From Actinomadura rubteroloni (GTDB taxonomy: Bacteria; Actinomycetota; Actinomycetes; Streptosporangiales; Streptosporangiaceae), in assembly GCF_002911665.1 (NCBI RefSeq), contig NZ_MTBP01000003.1, forward strand, positions 496,001-560,000: a DNA stretch of 64,000 nucleotides, written 5' to 3'. Below, in pieces: positions 1 to 7,013 of this stretch (its first letter is position 1; each line of letters starts with the position of its first letter). The notes below the pieces were generated by a model that did not search any database, was not told the origin of the DNA, and worked only from the letters and a program-made list of their open reading frames with translations. The position numbers and the translations under genes are program-made.

Positions 1-46
1 AAAGGAATGTGAGTTCACTCTTTCGTCGGCATGCTCGATGCGCCCC

Positions 47-75
47 TTGTCAAGCAGGGGGGGCGAGCGTATAAG
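47..75 (+). promoter_or_regulatory. Predicted promoter of the P450 gene
   Basis: TTGTCA at 47-52 and TATAAG at 70-75 are separated by 17 bases, a good match to a housekeeping actinobacterial promoter. It lies about 100 bases upstream of the chosen P450 start. Prediction from sequence only. Confidence 0.45.
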
Positions 76-172
76 GGAAATCGGCGCTCTCCTATTGCGT
101 CATCGCCGGGCCGGTATTTCGGCCGGGTCGACGGAGGATTCCGGGCTGATTCTCAGCGAGAGGGGCATCGGT

Positions 173-1405
173 ATGTCGTCCTCATCCCAACACAGGTGCC
201 CTGTTCTCGATCCCACGGGCGGTGCGGTGCAGGAGGAGGCGGCTGCGTTACGCGCCAAAGGCCCGGCGGTGCTCGTCGAGCTTCCAGGGCCTATTCATGC
301 GTGGTCGATCACCCGGCACAGCGTCATTCAGGCGTTGACGGGCGACCCCCGCGTCTCGCGTGACGCCCGTCGGCACTGGCCCGATCTGCCCGGCATTCCC
401 GCGGGCTGGCCGCTGGCCCCGATCGCCTTGCAGCAGAGCTTCTTCAACAGCTACGGCAACGAACACCGCACGGCCCGCCGCCGCATCGCGCCGTCGTTCT
501 CGCCGCGGCGAGTCGAGCAGATGCGTCCCCAGGTCCAGGCGACCGCGGACCGGCTGGTCGAGCAGCTCGCCGCCTTGCCCCCCGGGGCGATCGCCGATGT
601 GCGGCAGGCCTTGTCGCTGCCGCTGACCATGACCGTCATCTGCGACTTGTTCGGCGTTCCCGACCACCTGCGGGAAAAGCTCGGCACCGCGATCGACGCC
701 GTCCTGGACCCGTCGGTCGACTCCGAACGCGGGCTGGCCATCCAGGCGGAACTCATGGACCGGCTCACCGAGCTGCTGCGGTACAAGAAGCAGCATCCGG
801 CCGCCGATCTGACCAGTGACCTGCTCCTGCCGCCCGAACCCGACCAGGAGCCCGTACCGGACGCCGTGCTGCTGGACACTCTCTTCCTCATGATCGGCGC
901 GGGCTACGAGACCGCCGTCAACCTCATCACCAGCGCCGTCCAAGCCCTCCTCGCCCACCCCGAGCACCTGGCGCGGATTCATGAGGGGACCATCGGCTGG
1001 GAGGACGTCGTCGAAGAGACCCTTCGCGTCGAGGGCCCCGTCATGTACGTGCCGCTGCGTTACGCCGTCGAGGACATCGATCTCGGTGAAGGCGTCGTCA
1101 TCCGAAAGGGCGACCCGATCATCATCGGCTTCGGCGCCGCCGGACGTGATCCCGAACGGCACCCGGACCGTCCGGAATGCTTCGACCCCGCGCGGGCCGA
1201 CAAGGAACACCTCGCGTTCGGGCACGGCCCCCACTTCTGCCTCGGCGCGCACCTGGCGCGGTTGGAGGCGAAAGTCGCCCTGGCCACGCTGTTCGAGCAC
1301 CTGCCCGATCTCGCCCTCGCCCACCCCGAGGAACAACCCGCCCGCGTGCGGTCATTCATCGTCAATGGCGCAGTGAGTTTGGAAATCGTTCCCCGCCCGG
1401 CATGA
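173..1405 (+). CDS. Cytochrome P450
   Basis: Soluble bacterial class I cytochrome P450 of 410 residues, the usual length. The I-helix oxygen-activation motif AGYET is at residues 243-247, the K-helix ExxR (ETLR) at 282-285, and the haem-binding loop FGHGPHFCLG at 349-358 with Cys356 as thiolate ligand. It would hydroxylate or epoxidise a small molecule using electrons from a ferredoxin; no ferredoxin or ferredoxin reductase gene is nearby, so partners must come from elsewhere. The ATG at 173 was chosen over an in-frame ATG at 38 because GAGAGG precedes it at 158-163 and the protein then begins at the normal P450 N-terminus. The substrate cannot be told from sequence, and no neighbouring gene suggests a pathway. 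Confidence 0.93.
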   Translation: MSSSSQHRCPVLDPTGGAVQEEAAALRAKGPAVLVELPGPIHAWSITRHSVIQALTGDPRVSRDARRHWPDLPGIPAGWPLAPIALQQSFFNSYGNEHRTARRRIAPSFSPRRVEQMRPQVQATADRLVEQLAALPPGAIADVRQALSLPLTMTVICDLFGVPDHLREKLGTAIDAVLDPSVDSERGLAIQAELMDRLTELLRYKKQHPAADLTSDLLLPPEPDQEPVPDAVLLDTLFLMIGAGYETAVNLITSAVQALLAHPEHLARIHEGTIGWEDVVEETLRVEGPVMYVPLRYAVEDIDLGEGVVIRKGDPIIIGFGAAGRDPERHPDRPECFDPARADKEHLAFGHGPHFCLGAHLARLEAKVALATLFEHLPDLALAHPEEQPARVRSFIVNGAVSLEIVPRPA

Positions 1406-1748
1406 CATCTGGCCTCCCTTCCCGTCGGTAGCGGAAAAGTGAGCCTTGGTCGATCTCCGTTTTCCTCAGGCCGTTCGTACGCGGGTCAACTTCCATCCGA
1501 CGAGGCTCCCACGCGGGTCTGGGCGGGCTGCCGAGCGTGCAAGCAGGCCCTAGGCAGGTTCGTCGTCGGAGCAAGTTGCAGGTCGCGGGTCTTTGCAGGC
1601 AGGAGGCCGCTTCGACCGGAATTCGTCTCGAAAGACGACCTGTTCGCCGTTAAACATGCAATCCATGCATTGGAAGTTGCAACGGATCCTGATAGACCGA
1701 CTGTGCCAGGAAGATCCGATCTCGGACTCCGCACGGGAGGGCATTACC
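1406..1748. other. Intergenic region with no convincing gene
   Basis: About 340 bases between the P450 and a small secreted protein. It is less GC-rich than the flanks around 1640-1700. A near-palindrome, TGCAATCCATGCATTG, lies at 1657-1672 and could be an operator or part of a promoter for the downstream gene. Open frames through it lack a credible ribosome binding site or protein-like composition. Confidence 0.4.
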
Positions 1749-2150
1749 ATGATCATCAGAAACTTCGTCGCGGCGGGCGCCGCTGCGGTCATCGCCGCGA
1801 TCGGCCTCACCACCGCCATTGCCGGCCCGGCCAGCGCCGCTACCAGTACGGCCTGCAGTACCGGGCTGGTCGTCGATATCGGCGGCGGGGTGCTGTTGGC
1901 CAGCGGGTGTCACCCGGACCAAGGCAGCGACGCCCCCTACACCGTCGAGGTCCAGGACGAACTGGGAAACCAGGCCCCGCGGACCTTCGTATGCCAGACC
2001 GGCAACCCGCTCACCGCTGAGGGATTCGACAACGCCATCAGCCTGCTCAGCGCGGTTCCCTTCTACGGCCTGGTCGTCATGGCGAAGGCGTCGCAGCTCA
2101 GAGCCGCGGGGCCGGGCTACTGGGGCGGCGGACAGTGCGTACGCCAGTGA
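1749..2150 (+). CDS. Small secreted protein of unknown function
   Basis: A 133-residue protein with a clear Sec signal peptide: a short positive N-terminus, a hydrophobic core of about 20 residues, and an Ala-x-Ala cleavage site near residue 31 (ASA). The mature part of roughly 100 residues has four cysteines, which could form two disulfides, and ends in a Gly-rich GYWGGGQC segment. I do not recognise the family. The ATG at 1749 has GGGAGG at 1735-1740, which decides this start over upstream in-frame codons. It is monocistronic, followed by a strong hairpin. Confidence 0.75.
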   Translation: MIIRNFVAAGAAAVIAAIGLTTAIAGPASAATSTACSTGLVVDIGGGVLLASGCHPDQGSDAPYTVEVQDELGNQAPRTFVCQTGNPLTAEGFDNAISLLSAVPFYGLVVMAKASQLRAAGPGYWGGGQCVRQ

Positions 2151-2152
2151 GA

Positions 2153-2217
2153 CTGACCCGCGCGAACCGTCCCGGGAATTTAGATCCCGGCCGCGGGGCG
2201 GGCGTTGCGCGGGTCAG
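2153..2217. terminator. Bidirectional nested hairpin
   Basis: Outer arms CTGACCCGCGC (2153-2163) and GCGCGGGTCAG (2207-2217) enclose an inner hairpin with arms CCGGGA (2172-2177) and TCCCGG (2185-2190). It sits between two convergent genes and overlaps the stop codon of the minus-strand one, as expected of a shared terminator. Confidence 0.65.
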
Positions 2218-2597
2218 GCCTTGGCGCGCTGCTGCTTGAGGCGGAGTTCTTCCTTGCGGACTTCGGCGTGGACGGCTTGCTCGCGCTCCAGCCAGTCGGG
2301 CTTTTCAACCTTCAGGTTCTCGATCTCGGCCGTGGTGAGGGGCCCCGTGATCCCGGCGCGGGCCAGGCCTGAGGCCGAGACGCGGAGCCTGGCGGCGACG
2401 ACCTGACGGGGGTGGGGACCTTCACGGCGCAGGTTCGCCAGCCACGACGGCGGGTCGGCCTGGAGCGCGTTCAGTTCGTCCCGGGAGACAAGGCCCTCCT
2501 GGAACTCGGCGGGTGCTGCCGACAGCAGGATCCCCAGCTTCTTGGCCGCGGTCGCGGGCTTCATGGTCTGCGGGGTCTTTGCTTTGGACGTGCCCAT
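2214..2597 (-). CDS. DUF5997-like protein
   Basis: A 127-residue hydrophilic protein beginning MGTSKAKTPQTMKPATAAKKLG. The body has a segment that reads like a small helical domain (PPSWLANLRREGPHPRQVVAARLRVS) and a Lys/Arg/Glu-rich C-terminal helix. From memory it matches the actinobacterial DUF5997 family, whose members are often divergent from a LysR-type substrate-binding protein, exactly as here; that family name is not verified. Molecular function is unknown. The start at 2597 is 54 bases from the divergent GTG start of the LysR-like gene, so both promoters share that gap. Confidence 0.75.
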   Translation of the reverse strand: MGTSKAKTPQTMKPATAAKKLGILLSAAPAEFQEGLVSRDELNALQADPPSWLANLRREGPHPRQVVAARLRVSASGLARAGITGPLTTAEIENLKVEKPDWLEREQAVHAEVRKEELRLKQQRAKA

Positions 2598-2651
2598 GAC
2601 CCAAGGGTAGCCAGTTGGAGGGAACCGCCCGGACGTGACTAGGGTTGCGGA

Positions 2652-3326
2652 GTGACCGACGGTGAGTTCCGGGCGGCCTACGTGCCGGGCGTGACGCCCG
2701 GGAAGTGGGCCGGGGTGTGGGCCGAGCGGGTCCGGGAGGTGCCGCTTCGCCTGCTCCAGATGCCGGCGAGCGAGGTCGTCCCCCTGCTGCGGAGCGGTGG
2801 TGTGGACGCGGCGTTCGTGCGCCTGCCCGTCGACCGCGAGGCCCTGCATGTGATCCCGCTGTACTTGGAGACGACCGTGGTCGTGGTGCCCAAGGATCAC
2901 GCGGTGGCCGCGGTGGAGGAGGTGCAGCTCGCTGATCTCGCCGACGAGGACGTGTTCGAACCACTCGACGACGTCTTGACCTGGGACGACCGCCCCGGGC
3001 AACCGGCCTTCACCCGTCCGGAGAGTACCGTCGACGCGATCGAGCTGGTGGCGTCGGAAGCCGGCGTCCTGCTGCTCCCGCAGTCTCTGGCCCGCCTCCA
3101 CCACCGCAAAGACCTCACCTACCGAACCGTGAGCGACGCTCCTCAGTCCCAGATCGGCCTGGCCTGGCTCGAAGCCGAGACGACCGACCTCATGGAGGAG
3201 CTGATCGGCATCGTCCGCGGCCGCACCCCCAACAGTTCCCGTGGCCGCACCCCCCAACAGCCCACCCGCAAGAAGCCGCAGCGCTCCGCCTCCGAACACC
3301 GCAGCCAGAAGCGCCGCCGGAGGTGA
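2652..3326 (+). CDS. LysR substrate-binding-domain protein lacking a DNA-binding domain
   Basis: A 224-residue protein matching only the effector-binding half of LysR regulators (for example residues 50-95, with the inter-lobe VVVVPKDHA-type segment, and 125-185). There is no helix-turn-helix N-terminal domain; the protein begins directly at the substrate-binding fold. Instead it carries a strongly basic C-terminal tail from about residue 190, ending SQKRRRR, which might contact nucleic acid. GTG start at 2652; the next upstream gene is divergent. What ligand it senses is unknown. Two imperfect copies of a GGCCGCACCCCC-type stretch encode the repeated RGRTP in the tail. Confidence 0.8.
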   Translation: MTDGEFRAAYVPGVTPGKWAGVWAERVREVPLRLLQMPASEVVPLLRSGGVDAAFVRLPVDREALHVIPLYLETTVVVVPKDHAVAAVEEVQLADLADEDVFEPLDDVLTWDDRPGQPAFTRPESTVDAIELVASEAGVLLLPQSLARLHHRKDLTYRTVSDAPQSQIGLAWLEAETTDLMEELIGIVRGRTPNSSRGRTPQQPTRKKPQRSASEHRSQKRRRR

Positions 3327-3427
3327 CGACGTCGCGGACCAGCGCGCTGAACCGTCCGGCGAGTTGATCCGCGTTCCGTCTCTCTGAGCGCTTCCGGGGC
3401 CATTGGGACTCAGTGGCGGTATGTGCT

Positions 3428-4372
3428 TCAGGTCGGGTCGTTCGCGGTGGTTGTGACCGGCGTCAGGTTCCGGTGCGCCCATTCCTCGAAGCTGGTGAGC
3501 GGGATGCCGAGGTCCCGGGCGTACTGCGGGCGGGCCGGCTGGCCGACCACGTTCAGCCGGTCGTGCGCGGCGCCCATCGGGGGCATTCCGGCGGCCATGG
3601 CCTCGGCCTCGGTCATGTCCGGTGCGGAAAGCGGCGTGCCCAGCGCGCGGGAGAGGATCTCGGCGATCTGCGTCATCGACAGGTAGTCGCTCGCCAGCTC
3701 CAGTTCGACGCGGTCGAAGCGTTCGGGCGCGGCGATGGCGGCGGCCGCCGCGCGTCCGATGTCGTCCACGGCGACCAGGGACAGCCGGGTCTGCGGCTTC
3801 AGGACGCTCACCAGCCCGCCTTCGACGCCGCGCGGGAACAGGAAGCCCGCGGACGGGAGGAGGTTCTCCATGAAGAAACCCGGCTTGAGCAGCGTCCAGC
3901 GCGGGAACCCGGCCGTCCGCAGCCGGTCCTGGACGGCGGTCTTGGCGCTCAGCGTGGGTTCGACCGCCGCCCAGCGGCCTTCGGCCCAGCCAGGGTCCCG
4001 GGTGTGCTGACCGGCTCCGGTGACGGACGTGTGCACGAACTGCGGCACCCCGGCGGCCCGCGCGCCCTCGATCAGGTTGACGCCCTGGGCGACCTCGCCG
4101 GGGAAGTCGAACCCGGACGCGGTCCGGCCGGGCATCTGCACGGAGAACACGGCGCGGGCGCCCGTGGCGGCCCGGACCACCGAGGCGCGGTCGTGCAGAT
4201 CGCCGGCGACCAGCTCGGCGCCGAGCGCTTCGACGGCCTTGGCCTGTTCGGTGCCCGGATCGCGCACCAGCGCGCGGACGGGGACGCCCGCGGCGAGCAG
4301 GGCGCGGGCGGTGGCCCCGCCCTGCCTGCCGGTAGCGCCGGTGACCAGGACGAACGCGGAACGTGGCGGCAT
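3428..4372 (-). CDS. NmrA-like NAD(P)-binding protein (atypical SDR)
   Basis: A 314-residue NmrA/atypical short-chain dehydrogenase fold protein. The N-terminal TGATGRQGGA at about residues 11-20 is the dinucleotide-binding glycine motif, followed by an acidic/basic second strand (ALVRDPGT). Members act as redox sensors or reductases. It is preceded by GGGAGG and is divergent from a TetR regulator; two repeated operators lie between them, so it is almost certainly the regulator's target. Substrate unknown. Confidence 0.85.
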   Translation of the reverse strand: MPPRSAFVLVTGATGRQGGATARALLAAGVPVRALVRDPGTEQAKAVEALGAELVAGDLHDRASVVRAATGARAVFSVQMPGRTASGFDFPGEVAQGVNLIEGARAAGVPQFVHTSVTGAGQHTRDPGWAEGRWAAVEPTLSAKTAVQDRLRTAGFPRWTLLKPGFFMENLLPSAGFLFPRGVEGGLVSVLKPQTRLSLVAVDDIGRAAAAAIAAPERFDRVELELASDYLSMTQIAEILSRALGTPLSAPDMTEAEAMAAGMPPMGAAHDRLNVVGQPARPQYARDLGIPLTSFEEWAHRNLTPVTTTANDPT

Positions 4373-4390
4373 GACAGCCCTCCCGGAAGC

Positions 4391-4413
4391 TAAACGGCGG
4401 ACCCCGCCGTTTA
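4391..4413. promoter_or_regulatory. TetR operator 1
   Basis: A perfect inverted repeat with arms TAAACGGCGG and CCGCCGTTTA around a 3-base ACC centre. It lies between the divergent NmrA-like and TetR genes and shares its GGCGGACCCCGCC core with the second site 18 bases away. Confidence 0.75.
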
Positions 4414-4420
4414 TGGTGCG

Positions 4421-4450
4421 GCTAAGATATGGCGGACCCCGCCACTTAGC
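4421..4450. promoter_or_regulatory. TetR operator 2
   Basis: Inverted repeat with outer arms GCTAAG and CTTAGC and the same GGCGGACCCCGCC core as operator 1. The repeated core in the divergent gap next to a TetR gene argues for cooperative autoregulation. Confidence 0.7.
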
Positions 4451-4467
4451 AAGCCAGGGAGACGCCG

Positions 4468-5106
4468 ATGCCGGACCGTCGCCGCGCCGACGCCCGGCGC
4501 AACTACGCGCGGATCCTCGCGGTCGCCGAGGAGGAGGTCGCCGCCCACGGGGCCGACGCGTCGCTCGAACAGATCGCCCGCGTCGCCGGGGTCGGCTCGG
4601 CGACGGTCCGCCGGCATTTCCCCAGCCGCCGGGCGCTGCTGACGGCGGTCTCCCGGGGACGGATCGAGGCCCTGCGCGTCCGCGCCCACGAACTGGCCGC
4701 CGAGGACGACAGCCGGGCCGCGCTGCTGGCCTGGCTGAACGACGTCCTCGCCTACTGCGTCGCCGCCCGGGGGCTCGCCGCCGCGCTCGCCTACGACAGC
4801 GCGGCGTCCGATCCGGTGCACGACAACGCCTGCGCCGCGACGCTCCAGGAGGCGGCGGACCCGCTCCTCCGCCGGGCCGTCCAGGACGGCGCCGTGGACC
4901 CGGACGTGACGGTCGCGGACCTGATCTCCCTGCTCGTCGGCATCGCGCTGGCCACCGAGCACGGGCCCGATCCGGCGGCCCGCGCCGGCCGGCTGTTCCG
5001 CCTGGCCACGGCGGGAGTGGGCGCGCCGCGCGGAGATGAGCGGCTTTCGAAAAGGCTACTTGGCGTCCAGCCGCCCCATCGGGTGGACGTCCGGGGCGAG
5101 GGCTGA
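4468..5106 (+). CDS. TetR-family transcriptional repressor
   Basis: A 212-residue regulator. Residues about 8-55 form the TetR helix-turn-helix; the recognition region reads LEQIARVAGVGSATVRRHFPSRRALL. The C-terminal ligand-binding domain resembles the SbtR-type (TetR_C_33) group, by memory. It presumably binds the two GGCGGACCCCGCC operators upstream and controls itself and the divergent NmrA-like gene. Its last 51 bases overlap, tail to tail, the end of the hydrolase gene on the other strand. Confidence 0.9.
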   Translation: MPDRRRADARRNYARILAVAEEEVAAHGADASLEQIARVAGVGSATVRRHFPSRRALLTAVSRGRIEALRVRAHELAAEDDSRAALLAWLNDVLAYCVAARGLAAALAYDSAASDPVHDNACAATLQEAADPLLRRAVQDGAVDPDVTVADLISLLVGIALATEHGPDPAARAGRLFRLATAGVGAPRGDERLSKRLLGVQPPHRVDVRGEG

Positions 5107-5967
5107 TCGCACGGCCGTCCAGTCGGAGCCGTCGACGCCGAGGACGTGGCGCAGATAGGCGAGAGTGACCTGCTGGACGAGGGCGACCCGTGCCGGATTC
5201 TCGTCGGTGGTCTCCGTGACGCCGTGACCGGAGATGCCGCCGAGGAAGTGCTCGGCGCCGAAGAGGGTGAGCAGGTCCTTCCGTCCCGGGCTGAGGGTGT
5301 AGGGGTCGGTGGTCCAGTCCGGCCCCCGGGTGGACAGCATCGGGAGGTCGTCCTTGTCCCCGGCGACGACGAGCGCGGGCGCGGTGAGGCGCGAGAAGTC
5401 CTGGTCGCGCAGCCAGGGGAGGTGCTCGGTCGCGAACGGGGTGAGTTCGTGGCCGCCCTTCCCGGCCGTGGCCAGCAGGACGCCCGCCGAGACCCGCGCG
5501 TCGGACAGATCCTCCGCGACCCCGGTCTGCGGGTCGGTGACGCGCAGACCCAGCAGGATCGCGGCGGTCTGCCCGCCGAAGGAGTGCCCGGCGACGGCGA
5601 TCCGGCTCGGATCCGGACGCCCGGCCAGGCCGGGGACCGCCGCCGTCAGCAGGTCGAGCTCGTCGAGGACGCGCTGCATGTCCGAGACGCGGAACCGCCA
5701 GAACCGGGCTCTGCGGGGGTCGTCCGCGGCGAGGTCCAGCCGCTTGGAGTCCAGATGGGTCGCCTGGATCACGACGAAGCCGTGGGCGGCCCAGTAGTCG
5801 GTCAGGGGCCGGTAGCCGTCGAGGGACGACCCGAACCCGTGGGCGAACAGGACGATCGGCAGGTCGCCTCCGGTGACCGGCGCGGTCACCCGCACGTGCA
5901 GGTCCTCGCCTCGCTCCGGTGCGGGCAGCACGATCGGGCTGACCGAGACGATCGGGGTGGCGTTCAT
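5056..5967 (-). CDS. Alpha/beta hydrolase (PAF-acetylhydrolase/chlorophyllase-like)
   Basis: A 303-residue serine hydrolase. The oxyanion strand VLFAHGFG is at 39-46 and the nucleophile elbow GHSFGG at 127-132, with Ser129 catalytic; the late His is in FGAEHFLGG and an Asp in VVAGDKDDLP. The layout matches predicted dienelactone/PAF-acetylhydrolase-like esterases. No signal peptide is seen. The ATG at 5967, with AAGGGGA ahead, was preferred to an upstream ATG at 6069 that would cross the operator. It is divergent from a MerR regulator and likely its target. The 3' end overlaps the TetR gene. Confidence 0.85.
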   Translation of the reverse strand: MNATPIVSVSPIVLPAPERGEDLHVRVTAPVTGGDLPIVLFAHGFGSSLDGYRPLTDYWAAHGFVVIQATHLDSKRLDLAADDPRRARFWRFRVSDMQRVLDELDLLTAAVPGLAGRPDPSRIAVAGHSFGGQTAAILLGLRVTDPQTGVAEDLSDARVSAGVLLATAGKGGHELTPFATEHLPWLRDQDFSRLTAPALVVAGDKDDLPMLSTRGPDWTTDPYTLSPGRKDLLTLFGAEHFLGGISGHGVTETTDENPARVALVQQVTLAYLRHVLGVDGSDWTAVRSALAPDVHPMGRLDAK

Positions 5968-6047
5968 GGGGTCCCCTTCATGTTCCGCTTCTGCGCATTG
6001 ACCAGGCGAGGAACGGTCGGCTCGCCGTACGTCCGCTACGCTAAAAC

Positions 6048-6063
6048 CTGACGTTGACGTCAG
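6048..6063. promoter_or_regulatory. Probable MerR operator
   Basis: CTGACGT-TG-ACGTCAG: perfect 7-base arms with a 2-base centre, in the 133-base gap between the divergent hydrolase and MerR genes. The position and symmetry fit the site for the adjacent MerR protein. Confidence 0.65.
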
Positions 6064-6100
6064 AGGCAAGGGGAATGCCGCACATCACCGGGAGGGACGG

Positions 6101-6502
6101 ATGCGCATCGGGGAACTGGCCGACAGAACGGGCGTCAGCGTCCGGGCCCTGCGGTACTACGAAGAACAGCACCTGCTCACCGCCGAGCGCAGTCCCAGCG
6201 GCCAGCGCCACTACCCCGACGGCGCGGTCGAACGGGTTCAACTGATCCAGCGGCTCTACACCGCAGGCCTGTCCAGCAGGACCATCGTCGAACTCCTGCC
6301 GTGCGTCGTGGACGGCAACGCCACCCCCGCACTACTGGACAGGCTGGCCGCGGAACGCGACAGCATCGACAGGCGGATCGCCGAACTGGCCGACACCCGC
6401 GACCGGCTCCACTCCGTCATCAACGGCGCCACCGCCAACATGCTCACCGGACGACCCTGCCCGGCGGCGGACACGTCTCGACCCGGAGACGAGCGGGCTT
6501 AG
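6101..6502 (+). CDS. MerR-family transcriptional regulator
   Basis: A 133-residue MerR protein. The winged helix-turn-helix begins at residue 1 (MRIGELADRTGVSVRALRYY) with the typical RYYE turn, followed by a wing (PSGQRHY) and a dimerising coiled coil at about 77-110. The C-terminal effector region is short, with one cysteine at the helix junction (LLPCVVD) and another near the end; these could sense redox stress or metal, but no canonical metal motif is present. GGGAGGG precedes the ATG. It probably regulates the divergent hydrolase through the inverted repeat at 6048-6063. Confidence 0.92.
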   Translation: MRIGELADRTGVSVRALRYYEEQHLLTAERSPSGQRHYPDGAVERVQLIQRLYTAGLSSRTIVELLPCVVDGNATPALLDRLAAERDSIDRRIAELADTRDRLHSVINGATANMLTGRPCPAADTSRPGDERA

Positions 6503-6539
6503 AAGCACGCGAGCACAGATCGCTGGCCGGCATGTTCGG

Positions 6540-6911
6540 TCAGGGACGAAGGCCTTGGGCGAGGAGGCCGAAGCGCCGGTCGAGGCCGGCCAGGCGCAGG
6601 ACCTTCGCGACGTTGGGGCGCAGATGGGCGAGCGTGATCCGGCCGCCGCGCCGCTCGGCGCGGACCGCCCCGGCGACGAGTGCGGCCAGGCCGCGCGCGT
6701 CGCAGAACGTCAGCCCGGACGCGTCGATGACGACGCGCGGCCACAGGTCGGCGACCGAGACCAGCAGGTCGCGGAACGCGGCCCAGGTCGCCAGGTCCAG
6801 TTCACCGTGGACGGCCAGGTGCATCGTCTCGCCGTCGCCGGGCGCGACCCGCATCGTCGTGTCGAGCCGCGGGTCCGGATCGGTCGCGGGTGCCGCCATC
6901 GTCAGCATCAT
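6540..6911 (-). CDS. STAS-domain protein (anti-sigma factor antagonist-like)
   Basis: A 123-residue single STAS domain, like SpoIIAA/RsbV. The strand-turn that normally reads DSSGL and carries the phosphorylated serine is D71-A72-R73-G74-L75, so the conserved serine is missing. If it still binds an anti-sigma kinase, it could not be switched off by phosphorylation at that site. No kinase partner gene is adjacent. The start at 6911 or 6908 follows GGGAGGGAACG. A DevR-type palindrome lies 62 bases upstream, tying it to the dormancy regulon. Confidence 0.85.
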   Translation of the reverse strand: MMLTMAAPATDPDPRLDTTMRVAPGDGETMHLAVHGELDLATWAAFRDLLVSVADLWPRVVIDASGLTFCDARGLAALVAGAVRAERRGGRITLAHLRPNVAKVLRLAGLDRRFGLLAQGLRP

Positions 6912-6972
6912 CGTTCCCTCCCACGGGACTTCCGTCGAACACCATGCTGGGGGAACCGCGAGGTCGGTCGTA

Positions 6973-6986
6973 GGGACGAACGTCCC
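6973..6986. promoter_or_regulatory. DevR/OsdR-type box upstream of the STAS gene
   Basis: GGGACGAACGTCCC is a perfect palindrome of two 6-base arms around AA. It lies 62 bases before the STAS start in the 102-base gap to the acetyl-CoA hydrolase stop. Confidence 0.7.
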
Positions 6987-7013
6987 GGAGCACGGCCGCC
7001 AAGGTCCACTCGC

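Noticed and set aside
3200-3326. Direct repeat in the LysR-like gene tail as a mobile or regulatory repeat
   Set aside because: Only about 15 bases, within a low-complexity basic tail; explained by coding for the repeated RGRTP.
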